From Strix aluco (Eukaryota; Chordata; Aves; Strigiformes; Strigidae): a stretch of DNA of 64,000 bases. A program made the translations under genes and the position numbers. Location: the NCBI RefSeq assembly GCF_031877795.1, contig NC_133934.1, positions 107,014,610 to 107,078,609 on the forward strand, in the 5' to 3' direction. Positions within the stretch are counted from its first letter, which is position 1. Each line of letters starts with the position of its first letter. The notes under the pieces were generated by a model. That model did not search any database and had not been told where the DNA came from. It saw nothing but the letters and a program-made list of their open reading frames with translations. Below are positions 1-11,700 of the stretch, piece after piece.

Positions 1-512
1 GGTGACAGCAACCAATTGTTCAAGGGTTCTTTATCAGAAATAACTTTTTTCTCCCAGATAACTTTCATGATTCAAGATTTCTGAGAAAAACAGTGGCAAT
101 AATAAAAGCAAGTACAAACCAAGCCTGTAGGCACTGGATCCGCAGTGACGAACAACTAAGAGACACCTTCAGCAGAACTGGAGGGAAAGCTGTTCAGAAC
201 CGATCAAGCTTTCACTCCCACCTCCCTCATTCTGCTGTCACGACTAGTGAGAATAAAAATCCTCCAATATTCCCTCAACTCGTCAACTTAAAGTAGACTG
301 AGCCTTGCAATAGAGATATGTGACCCAGCCTGGATTTTATCTTTAAATAATCAGACAGTGTTTTCTCCATATTTTAACAGCTTACATCAAAATAATAATA
401 AAAAAATTACAGAGAAACCTTTTCATGTCAAGAAAGACTCCTGACTGAAGGGACTGCATCTCATGAAAGACATTAATCCTGCCTGCATAGGGAGCATCAT
501 AAGCTGTAGCCA

Positions 513-1158
513 AAGGGAGGGAGGGAGGGAGGGAGGGAGGGAGGAAGGAAGGAAGGAAGGAAGGAAGGAAGGAAGGAAGGAAGGAAGGAAGGAAGGAAGG
601 AAGGAAGGAAGGAAGGAAGGAAGGAAGGAAGGAAGGAAGGAAGGAAGGAAGGAAGGAAGGAAGGAAGGAAGGAAGGAAGGAAGGAAGGAAGGAAAAGAGG
701 AGAGGAGAGGAGAGGAGAGGAGAGGAGAGGAGAGGAGAGGAGAGGAGAGGAGAGGAGAGGAGAGGAGAGGAGAGGAGAGGAGAGGAGAGGAGAGGAGAGG
801 AGAGGAGAGGAGAGGAGAGGAGAGGAGAGGAGAGGAGAGGAGAGGAGAGGAGAGGAGAGGAGAGGAGAGGAGAGGAGAGGAGAGGGGAAAGGAAAGGAAA
901 GGAAAGGAAAGGAAAGGAAAGGAAAGGAAAGGAAAGGAAAGGAAAGGAAAGGAAAGGAAAGGAAAGGAAAGGAAAGGAAAGGAAAGGAAAGGAAAGGAAA
1001 GGAAAGGAAAGGAAAGGAAAGGAAAGGAAAGGAAAGGAAAGGAAAGGAAAGGAAAGGAAAGGAAAGGAAAGGAAAGGAAAGGAAAGGAAAGGAAAGGAAA
1101 GGAAAGGAAAGGAAAGGAAAGGAAAGGAAAGGAAAGGAAAGGAAAGGAGAGGAAAGGA
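513..1158. repeat. Homopurine satellite mosaic: GGGA, GGAA, AGAGG, GGAAA blocks
   Basis: An uninterrupted purine strand of about 645 bases, in four ordered blocks: (GGGA)n about 515-541, (GGAA)n about 543-694, (AGAGG)n about 696-885 and (GGAAA)n about 886-1158 with a single GGAGA near the end. Open frames across it on both strands are consequences of the repeat, not genes. Confidence 0.97.
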
Positions 1159-2719
1159 CCTGTTTTCCACTGCAATGGAAGAATGGTGAAGCAGATTATC
1201 CCTCACATTCTCATTAAAATGCTCCTGCAAATTGATGCTTATGATTTGTCAGTGTCAAAATACTGGCTTCATATTTTAGAATATAGTAAAAAAAAATTTC
1301 CTCTTTCAGTGCTGTTGTGTTGATATGATGAGCTGTTGGCAGGATGGGGGAGAAGTTGTCTGGGGATGAATTTGCCTATGCATGTGCATGTGTATATAAG
1401 AAAGAGATGGGTAAATAAAGAGATTAGCACAGGGAGTAAGTGAATAGTGAGAACAGTAGTTAATTTGGAGCCAGCATTAAAAAGTAACAATATTTACTGC
1501 AGGAACTTGATTTTCTCCTTCTGTAAAATCAACATCAGGAGACAACTTGGATGTGTGGCACTCAGAAACACTATCTCCCTTTTCCTTCTCTATGGAGACA
1601 GAGTTTCCCTGGACAGAGTCCGGTTGTGATCACTTTGCCTATGTGTCAAGACTTTCCTATCTTTTGAATAGGATAGGCATATACTATATCCCTTTCTCTG
1701 GAAGATCTTGACAGCTGGGCACGAGGAACGCCTATAAGAGTAATTTATTGTTCTTATTACCTACTGTGCAGATGTTCTCCAGAAATTAGCACAGCATACT
1801 GCAGCCAGTCCCTCTGTCTCACCCCAGCCTTGACGTCACTGAGTGTCACCACTCCCCTCTACCCTGCTGGCCAGTTGTGTGGAGGGGCTTTCTCTGGTAT
1901 GGACCCTTTCTCAATATGGCCCTTTAGCAAGCAGGGTGGGAAGCCACTGGTATAATCTATACCAGTCAGCCAGCTGGTGTTTTCATCTTCTAGTTCAATA
2001 ACCTGGGCTATACATGACTGGCAGATGACAGTTTTGGTAGCTTGATCCCCGGATCTCCTAGTTCCCTGTGCTCAGACATTTTAAGTAGAATAAAATACAG
2101 TTCCAGTTGATGCCATGCTCTGATACAGCCTGCTCAACATCTTTCAAGGTCTTGCTTTAAATTGCATCCCAAATTATGTATAATTTCTTCCAACTCAAAA
2201 TGCACATTGCCTCAGACAGCCCTGTTAGTTTAGCATTCAAGATACAGTCTGATGGTGATTTTTCTCTGAAATGAGTGAGTTAATCTCTGCTATTTGCTGT
2301 TATAATTTGGAAGGAATTAATGTTCTCTGTGGTAAACCTGATGCTGTTTGCATTAAATTATCACTTAAATACAAGCCTTATGAAGTTTTTGTGGGCTTTT
2401 TTTTTTTTTTTTTCTTTTTCCAGTTAGTTAGCTTTCAAAATCTGAACACCCACAATGTCTGGAGAGGTTTTCTGTTCGGTTTGGTAAAGTTGAATGGAAA
2501 GTAGCAAGGCAAGGCCTGATGTCTTCAATTTAGCAATGAAACACATAGCATGGTCGGCAGCAAAGCCGTATGCCTTTATGCTGGCCAGCTTCAAATCTGC
2601 CTAGGTGGAGACATGAACACTGAGAGGAAAAGGGAGCTCAGTTCTTTCCTTATTCAGCTCTGGATTATACTACTGAGGTTGTCAGGATGGACCTGACCTT
2701 CCTGAAACAGAAATCTAAT
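1159..2719. other. Non-coding stretch, nothing recognised
   Basis: Ordinary-composition DNA between the homopurine satellite and an old CR1 piece. A T-run lies at about 2399-2413. No exon, RNA gene or promoter recognised apart from the short hairpin near 1950. Confidence 0.6.
1946..1966. repeat. Perfect 9-bp inverted repeat with 3-nt loop
   Basis: ACTGGTATA, then ATC, then TATACCAGT. A short hairpin of unknown role in non-coding sequence. Confidence 0.6.
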
Positions 2720-3110
2720 GCTAAGCTCCTACTCATAGTGAGTAATGACCTTCAGAGGCCAACTCAACCATCTTTCGCAGTGTCTCCTTACCTTTGCCCC
2801 AACTATACCCTTGCAGACAAGAGTCTGATCAGGTCTTGAAAATCTCTGGTGATGGAGATTCTCCACCACTCCCAGGTGATCCATTCAATTCACTGTTATC
2901 CTTTCAGAGTATTTCCTCATGCCTAACTTGACACTCCCTTGCAGCAATCTAAGGCCTTAGTCTTTATCACATGCACAGTGAATACAGAGAACAGGTAAAT
3001 CCTTTCTTCTCTGCAGTCTTTTACATAGTTAAAAGTGTCTACCATGACTTCTCTAGATGAAGCCAACCTATTCCCTCAATATTTTCTCTTGAGTTGTGTT
3101 TTGGAAACCT
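2720..3110 (-). mobile_element. Old, degraded CR1 LINE fragment
   Basis: Read on the - strand it retains the order of CR1 3' sequence. On the + strand: gatggagattctccaccactccc, tcagagtatttcctcatgcc, aacttgacactccc, then gttaaaagtgtctaccatgacttctct and a ctattccctcaatattttctcttg segment. Many substitutions indicate an ancient insertion. Confidence 0.65.
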
Positions 3111-6100
3111 CTGAAAGAAAGACTGAAGGACCTGGGGCATTGTATCTGTTGTGCAAGTACCTGAGAACTGAGGGGCACCCAGCACTGAGGACAGGCAGAT
3201 TGACAGAACACTTTTAGGTAGCTGAGTTTTAATCATTTTGACCTAGATTGCCAGTTGTGCTGTATCAGTTGTGCTGGGGGTTGCAGTGAGAAGGACACTT
3301 GTTAAAAAGGGAAGAGATGGTAACTAAACAGTTGACAGATGGTCATGACTTTAACACACTGTCAAGTGCATGCTGTATCTGAATTTATGAGTTAAGCTAC
3401 TGAACCTCTTTTTCAACTCCCATCTGGCCAATCTTCACCTGTCCTTCCCTTCTCCTTCCTTCAAGGACAGTGTTGAAAAAGAGAGGGGGTTTATACAGCC
3501 ATACCTCCTGCCCCAGTGTTGAGTCTTCCCCAGGCTGATAGAGCTGCTCTTTTTTCATTACAAACCTCCCAGCTTATCATTCAGTGTAAAACTAATCTAG
3601 GAGGTAATGCTTGGTGTACAAGGTATTTATGCAAGGACACATTATGATTCAGATAGTGGCATATATTTAAAACTAATCCAGACAGTCCTAAAGTAAATGA
3701 GTAAATAATCTGCCACCTAACGACATATCCATGGCTTGCTGTATCTTTGTATTTCAGAGACATTTTCAGGTCAATAAGCCATGTGAACAAAGAGAAGAAA
3801 TGGAAATGAGGGAAAAAAATGCATCTAGAACCCTACTCTTTCAAAAGTGCTTGTTCTCCACCTTCCCCCATGACAATGTCCTTTAGCAAATGGATTTCCA
3901 GCACTTCAGAAGACAGAGTGAAAGGTTTATTGACAAAGGGTCAATTGCCTCCAAGTGAAGAATGAGTTGTTGAGTAGGCTGTAAAAGACGTTTTGTGTCT
4001 ATTGAACAAAATCCACCTTCTGAACTCCTGAATAGCAACCCACCGCACAGACTGGGCAGTTGACATTTCTGTCAGAAAGTCCAAGTGGTCCCAGTAGCAT
4101 GAGCACCAAGGGTATATTTAGAAAAGGAAAAAACTGGTTGCTTTCTAAGATGTGTCTTAGGGGTCTTCTAACTCACAGTACTTTTTTTTTTAAATAGGAC
4201 TTGATGCCTAGGGTACAATAGAGAAGGCCATCCTTCGAAACCTTAGCTGATTTGCTTTGGTCTGCCTGAGTTGGTACTGTCTACCTGGGACTGCTTCTCC
4301 TCCTGCAACCAAGGAGCTGAGGAGCTGCCACAACAGCTACATTCCTCTCATGCTGGCAGTGACTAACAGGGAGAGCCCTGCGACTGTGGGATATCTACTG
4401 TTTACAGGCGCTCAGCAAGGAATACAGAGCTCTCACCACATAAAAGCAGAGCAGTCTCTAACATTGCCTCATCTTATGTGAAAGTTCTTACAGGTATCTC
4501 TGTCCTTCCTAGCCTAGCTCTCTCATTCTTGGAGTCATATAAACATCTAAACAAACACCTAAACATCTTCTGGGAAGCAGAGGAGAAAGACCAAGCAGCC
4601 AGTGTGGTTCCAAGGAGCTGGGATATTGGATTGTTTATGATGCTCTGGGCTGTTCTAGCTGGCCCGTGCAACAGAGCACCAGGCCTGTTAGAAACAAGTC
4701 ACAATTTATGGTGTACCCTGCTGTGTTAGGAAAGCTGTCGCAAAAATCAGCATTTGACTCATTTGCTGCTTGCTGGTGGTGTTGGGAAACAAACTTTTGC
4801 AGTCAAGTAAAGTTCAGTATGTCAGAGCATGCCAGCAGGAAGAGAAAATGTTGGGAAGGGAGTGTTTCAGGAGGGAAGACACTTAAGGGCCTGAGCTCAG
4901 GCCAGGGCTGTTGTCCCGGCTGTGGTGCAACCACTCCTCCATCCCACTGGCCTTGCAGGTGCCCCCGAACACTGTCCCCATAATGGTTCGGGTATTTTTC
5001 CCCTAACAGACCTGACCCTTCCATTCTAGTTCCTATGACTGCCCCTTCATCAAACCCTGCCCACAATACTTGCTCGGCACCAGAGCAAGGGCTGAATGTT
5101 GTTGCAAAAAAAAAAAAAAAGTAGAATAAAAGCTCAGGCAGTGAAAAGAAAAGGAAGGACAAGAGAAGGGGGAAGTACTACAGGCATTTCTTCCTGCAAA
5201 ACTCTGAGCATCCTCTGCAGGTATCTGGGTGCTCTCAAAATCCCATCATCCCCAGCAGGCTTCAGTATCAGATGTTATACCCTGACAACAAGGTGTCATC
5301 CTGTGACTTGATGGGACTCTTGTCCTTGCTTTCAAGATACTTTGAAATATATTGTGCAGGAAAAGTGCACAATAAAACGTCTCTTTTTGTTTCAGCTGAC
5401 CGATTGGAAGATCCTGAGCCATAAAGCTCAAGCCAACTGAGCAGTCTCATCACCCCCAGGTGGATACCACAGTGAGGAAAGGTATTGGACCAAGGTTCCT
5501 TTCATTCTGCATCATTTCCAGGCAGGACACTGCGGGAGCAGAGCTCTTAAGGAGTAGAGAATTAAAATAATAAATGTAAATGGTGTTTATTGCAGGGGAG
5601 GATTAAAACCCAAAGTAACAGGCATGAATATGTGAGGGTGGTCATCTGAAGCAATCTGCTGTCAACAGGAGCAGCTACTGCTCCAGAAGTTGTACATTGC
5701 CCTTTTTCACAGAGGTGGCATCTCCCTCCCCACCCCCAGATGGTTGCCTCATCTGCCGTGCTCTGTTGCTATCAAGCATTGTGTCAAATTTATACTGGGC
5801 ACATTAAGGTGCAAGAGCCCTGGTCTTCCTTTCTGCTTGTGAAGTGACATGCACACCTAAGGAATCCTATAAATAATAAATAACAATAACACATGCACAT
5901 ATTCATAACCAAGTCACTGTTTACATAGTGAATATTCAGCACCCACCAGATGGTTCTTCTTTCACTGCCTCCAAAATGGAAATGACCAGCTACTAAAGAT
6001 AAAATATTCCTTCCCTTTTGCTGCTTCCCTAGGGCTCCTACTTGTTGTCCTCCTGCAGAACTGCTGCTCCCTAGAGAAGTAAGCCTTTCAGCCTTGGAAA

Positions 6101-8269
6101 CACTGAAATCAGAAATATGAAATGTTTCAGCAGGAGCTGCAGATAAATGAACACAGTGTTAAATCAATTCCAGAAAATAGACTTGGATTAATCCTCCTGC
6201 CTGCCGCAGCAGTGCTCTGGGAGAAGTGATCTCTCTCCCTGCCATCACACGGCTGCTGCCCCTGTCAAGATGCTCCTCCAGTGGGTCTGTAAGGGCAGTT
6301 CCTAAATTACTTTGGCTCTGCAAAAATGCTAGCTATCAACTAGTGCACTAGATGGACTGCACACAACCACTACCCCAGCCACACTGCAGGTGACAATGAT
6401 TTTAACTGACTACTTGCTTGCTACACAGAGGGCCAGATTCTGTCACATTTCCACCCACCCCAGTGGGTGCAGTTCCCATTTATGATCCATTACATAAAAT
6501 GCACTAACAGCACTGGGAGCAGAGACCTCCAGCCACCCAATGCCAAGTCAAATACCATCTTGCTTCTTGGCCTTCTCTGTCCTCACGTGCCATACACACA
6601 GTTGCCCAGATCCATCCAAGGAGCCAGTCCCAGCCCATCCCATCAGGTAGCTTGGTATGAAAGACACTGGGCTCAAACTCTGAAAGATTTAGGAGGAATT
6701 AGAGCCCAGGCACTTCACTTTCTGAGCACACATTTAAGCCCCGGATTTGGTGCAGAAGGTCCATTATCCCTGCCAGTTGGGTGACCACATGGAGCTGATT
6801 CCCACACTGATCCCTGGGCCGGTCAAGGCACTTTCTGTGCAGCCCTGAGCTAGATGTCTGTTTAGCCCTGTCACCATTCACGGCATCCTCTGGGCAGCTC
6901 TTTGTCCCTACTGGTGATGAACAGCATCTTTTCCTGGAGCAGATCTGGCTTGCTTTAACAGAAGAATTTCAAAGCCCTGGTCAGGAAGAGGATGAGAGGC
7001 AGAACCAGGTCCTCCTCTGAGGAGGCTGGACGCAGCCCCATGTTCCCCTGTTTCCATGTAGCCTGGACTCCCAGGGGAAGCAACTCACTCTTTGTGCCAG
7101 GGAGCTGGAGATATCCCTACAGATGCTGGGAGCAAACACCAGGTCTCTGACGCCAATACCCCTTCTGAGCAGGGCAGGGCTGAAGGGTAAACCTTGGTTC
7201 AGTAATATCTCCCTAAATGAGCCAAACAAAAATAATTGAGATGCTACTTTCTTCTCCCAGCTGAAGGAAAAGAAAGCCATGATTTGATCATGGGTAGTTG
7301 TTTGCCAGATTCCAGGAACCACCTAATGTATTTGGTATCAAACAAATGAAGCCCTTAGCACTGCTTTGAGTAAGCTCAAGGTTAGGCTGATGGCACTGTG
7401 TCAAGGGCAACCACACATCAGGATGCCTGAAAAAAGAGCATGCTCCTGGCGGATTATAATTTCCCTTATCCCCAAGATTCTGGGCCAATGGTAGTGGCAA
7501 TGGTGGTCCAGGGGCTACGGAGCTGGTGTGGTGTCTGCTGTGGGGATGGCACCTTTGGCTTTACTCTCCCTCCTCCTCGCAAGGGCAGTGACCGAGTGAG
7601 GAAAACCCAACAGAAGACTGCAGTGAAGGAGCAGCAGATCTCCGCAGTGGAGGACTGCAGAGGGTGACTACAGAGGACCGCAGTGTAAACAGCGAGGCGG
7701 GATGTGAATTATTCACCTCTGAAGACCCAGTGAGAAGTTATGGGATGAAACAGAAACATGAGGAATAAATATGGGAAAGAAGTCCCGCAGCAGAGAGACT
7801 TGGACTTTCTCCAGACTTGTCTTCACTTGCTTCTCTCGGATTCCTCTCTGGTGGATTTGGGGTAAGCACAGCCAGTAGCCAGGTTTCCAAAACACCTGCC
7901 AGAAGCAGAAGCCAGGATCTGCTTCACTCACAGCTGGAGAAAGTCTGCCCCATAGAGCTGGAGGGGCAGCAGGCAGGCTGTGTCCGGGGAGCAGAGGGAG
8001 CAGTGGCCATGCAGTGAGGAGAGGAGGCACGATCACTTTGGGGGCTCTGAGGGGGCCAGGGCCAGGGGGAGCCCTGGGGAGGGCTCAGACAGGAGGGGCC
8101 CTGGCCTGGTGTGGAGGGCAGGGCTGAAAGGAGCTGGGAAACAGGAACAGAAGAGATGAAGATGTGGGGATGGAGGGGACTGGTGTGATGTGAAAGCTGG
8201 AAATATCAAGGGTGGTCGGGATCAGAAAGAGCCAGCGGAGGGGCTGGGGTGATCACCGGGATGAGAGGT
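3111..8269. other. Non-coding stretch, nothing recognised
   Basis: Many stops in all frames, the longest open frames around 100 residues with no family resemblance. An A-run is at about 5106-5120. GC rises toward 8 kb, leading into the orphan GC-rich island. Confidence 0.55.
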
Positions 8270-8760
8270 GCTTTGTGCGGGAGGTACCGGCTTCCCAAGC
8301 GCCCTCCCAATCCCGGCTGCTCGTCGGACCTTGCCGGGCACCCGCTACCGCCCCCCGCCCGGTTTCCAGGGCTGCCGCTGGCCCCTCTCCGAGGAAGAGC
8401 TGCTGTGGCGCGGGAGCCTGTCACCTCCTGGGGAACGGCCCGCGGGGAGTGCCCAGGGGTGGGCTGGCACTTGGGGACAGGACAGCGCGTGTGTCCCCGG
8501 CACCGGCGCCGGGCGCGGTGGGGATGCCCGACCGAGCCGGCAGAGGGGGCTGGGAGCCCGCCGGGAGCGGCGGGAGCGGCCGGGAAGGGAGGGGTCGGGA
8601 CAGGAAGGGAGGGGAAGGGACGGGAGCGCAGTCCTGCCCGCAGGCTCGCCCCGAAAAGCCCCGCCGACCCGCTTCCAAAGTCCGCTCCTACCCGGGTAGC
8701 CGTGGTGCCCCCCAGGCAGGTCCTCCCCTGGGTGGCTGAAGGCCCCTGCGGGTCGGGGAG
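8270..8760. promoter_or_regulatory. GC/CpG-rich island without an assigned gene
   Basis: High CpG density compared with flanks, GC-box-like GGGAGGGG and CCGCCC motifs and repeated GGGAGCGGC/GGGAAGG units near 8565-8625. It looks like a promoter island, but no recognisable exon lies on either side. Confidence 0.4.
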
Positions 8761-11700
8761 GGGGGCCAGGCTGTCAGCGTTCCTTGGGCAACTCCCACGG
8801 GAAGACGCAGACACAGGCAAAACCGGCCTCCTTCAGAGAAGCATGACCCCTTCCTGTGCTCTCCCTTACCAGAGAGGCATCCGAAGGCAGTGGAGCAATG
8901 ACCAAGGTAGAGAAGCAGCAATCCCACCCTCCCTGCAGGGGTGGGATCGAGTCACTCCCCAAAGCCTTTATCACCTTGCCCATGGGGAAGGAGTAACAAA
9001 TGAAGGGGCTGCAGAGATAGGAAATCATCACAGACCACCAAACTTGCTCCAGCACAACTGACTTTTCCTACAGTACCTGCTTGCATGTCCGGGACAGATA
9101 ACCTGGAGGTTCAGCCTGGCTCCAACGTGCACATTAAATATGCCCTGGGGAGCTCCACACCCATCTCTTATCAAAATGCCATCTTGTCAGAGGCTAATAC
9201 AAACCTGGCCAAGTGCTAGGAACCACCTGGTGGGGAATGAATCCACTGAGCAAGAGGTGTAGGTCAGCAGGTATAAGCCAAGCCTGTACCACACGTGGTA
9301 TATGATGCTGTGCTGCCGTATTTTCAGCCCACTGGGCTGCAGAGCTTGGGTTGCTTGGCCCACAGCCCCGTGCTTACCTAGCAGACTGCTGAGATGCTGC
9401 CCCATCTGGGAGGGACGGGAGGCACTGGCCAGCGCTGAGCGTAGAGCATGTCCTGTGGCAGTCAGCTCCTCTGAGCCCAACTCTCCGTCCCCCATGGCAC
9501 ACTGGCACACCAAAGACAATAGCGGGGCAGATGGTGTGGGGTGGAGAAGGGGTAGGAGAGTGGGAGCCCTGCAGTAAGTGGGCAGTGCAGGGTGCTGCAG
9601 GGTGCTGCAGGGGGTGGGCTGGGGGGCACAAGGGGCCAGCTTACACATCCCTTCCCTGGATCACCCACAGCATGGAGCAGTCACCAACACAGTTTGGGAG
9701 TCAAGAAGCTTGAGGACGTTTGTGGAGGTGGGATGGGAGCCGACCATCACAACCCAAGAGAGACGTCTGCCCTGCCTCCCTCTTCAGCTCTGCCAGGGAG
9801 CCCCCAGCCCCATGGCTGTGATCTCCCTTGGGAGGGCAGCGCTTTCTTCCCCAGCAGGATCCACCTGCAGAGCAGCATCCCCCACCCACAGCTCCCCAAA
9901 TTGCCACCAATGAGGGCTGCAGTCCTCACTGCAGGAGGATAAAAGCTGCATCAGATGTGAATCCTACCTGCTGCAGTGATTCACGCTCTATTGCAACATA
10001 GCTATTATGCTCCAGGAGTTCTCCAAGCTTTTGCTTGGGAGCTCCAGTGCTTTCTCCTTGTTTATTACACCACATACTACGTTGGTCACCAACAGAGAGC
10101 AGAAGCACTGCTGCATCTGCCTTGTCTCAGTGTGCTAGAGCTCTCCCTGGGCTCTTGGAAGTCTGCTGAAGCAGTTGCAGACCTGCCAGTTGCTGAGCTA
10201 CCTGGGAAGGTGGATGAAGGACCAGAAGCAGGGCTGCAATCATCAGTGACCACCAGTGTTTCAGGACCCTGCTTTTGTCATGGGGTAGCATTAATAGCAT
10301 GGTAGCCATTAATAGCACGTCACTCACTCACATTTCCCATTTCAGTTCAGTTGAGCATTCCCAGCTCCTCCCTGGTGTAACTCCAGGCTGATAAACCTCA
10401 TATTGCTTCTACTAAGTGGAGGCTTCATTTCAGTGCATGTGGAAAGGAACGGAGAGAGAAAGGAGGTGCAAAGATCATTATGAATGAAGTTGAAGATGAT
10501 AAATTATACATGCAGTAAAACTATCGGTAGAGCCAGCAGCATGAGCAGAGAAATGCATACATAATTATTTGTTGATGACTGGGCTCAAACATCGCATGTT
10601 CCAGACTGAGAAGTGGGTGAAAGTAGCTGGTGAGTGGGTCAGAAGAGCCGTCAGGAGATATTGTGCTCTTCACACAATGTGCAGCTTACCCGGAGAACAC
10701 CTTGCTGCACCTTGCCCACATTTTATATGGCTTCTGAACTGTGGGAGGCATTGGCCTGTCAGCCTTGCACAGCCTCTGAGAAATACCTAGGCTTTGATGA
10801 AAAACAGGCCTTGGAAGAAAGATAAGAGGCTGTTGAGCTATGCCAAGGTGGCAGGGAAAAACAATGGACAGCTGCAACACTAAACTGTGGAAAAGTACTG
10901 AACTGTGAGAAGTTACTACCGCAAGAACAGTGCATGAATGAGAGGGTGATTGGTCTGCACAGCACGTGTTAGAGTGTCTTATGTTGATAGGAGAAAAGGT
11001 TGATAGCTGTCTAATTGCTGATTTGTTAACTATGAAGTAAGAGCTTTACCGATAGCATCCGAGAGCATAAGTATGTACCATTGTAACAATAAATGCTCTT
11101 TCTTTCTGGATTTCATTGGGAGTCCATGCCTCAGTTGCCACACTGAATCTCTTCCAAGAATGTTGTATTTGCTGGTGCAGGAAGCCTTATGCTGGTGAGT
11201 GGGAGAGGACACTGCAAGAGCATAGTCCTTCCACTCTGTTCTTATGCTCTTCTCATGGTGTTTGCTACCAGCTGCTTCCAAAACCAGAATGCTAGTCTAC
11301 ACAAATCCCTTTTCTGACCTAGGATAGCCCTTCCTTTTGCTTTCCTTTTTTTTTTTTTTTTTCATTCTGATGCTATCCTGTACATGGAGGAAAGGCCAAC
11401 GAGCTAGTTAGCAAAGATACTTTTGTTGAATATTTTGTGTATGAGAGAGCCTATTTAGAGTTAATGACTTTCATAAAGGACCGCACCACTGTGCCTTAGC
11501 TGACTGCACTGCTGGCAGCTGTTTTAGCTGGGGAGAACATCAGTGCATTGGGTGTTTGCTTGCAGGAAGGCCGGGCATGTGGGCAGAGACCAGCCTGCAC
11601 GCAGAGCCCTGTGTTTGGCCAGAATGGTAATATGGTTCATTACATGATGTGCATCTTCCTCGCTGGCTCTCCTGGCTCAGCCTGCCAGCTTACATCCTCC

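Noticed and set aside
382-1323. Overlapping open frames of 250-286 codons on both strands
   Set aside because: They are translations of the homopurine tandem array (repeating EGRK, GEERR, GKERK or SFPFL, LPSF). The repeats simply lack stop codons.
1631-1700. Inverted CCTATC/GATAGG words near 1660
   Set aside because: The arms are only six bases with a loose loop, within chance expectation for a window this size.
8206-9061. Several overlapping 140-270 codon frames around 8.2-9.0 kb
   Set aside because: High GC suppresses stops in every frame; the competing frames on both strands have biased low-complexity composition and no recognisable domain.
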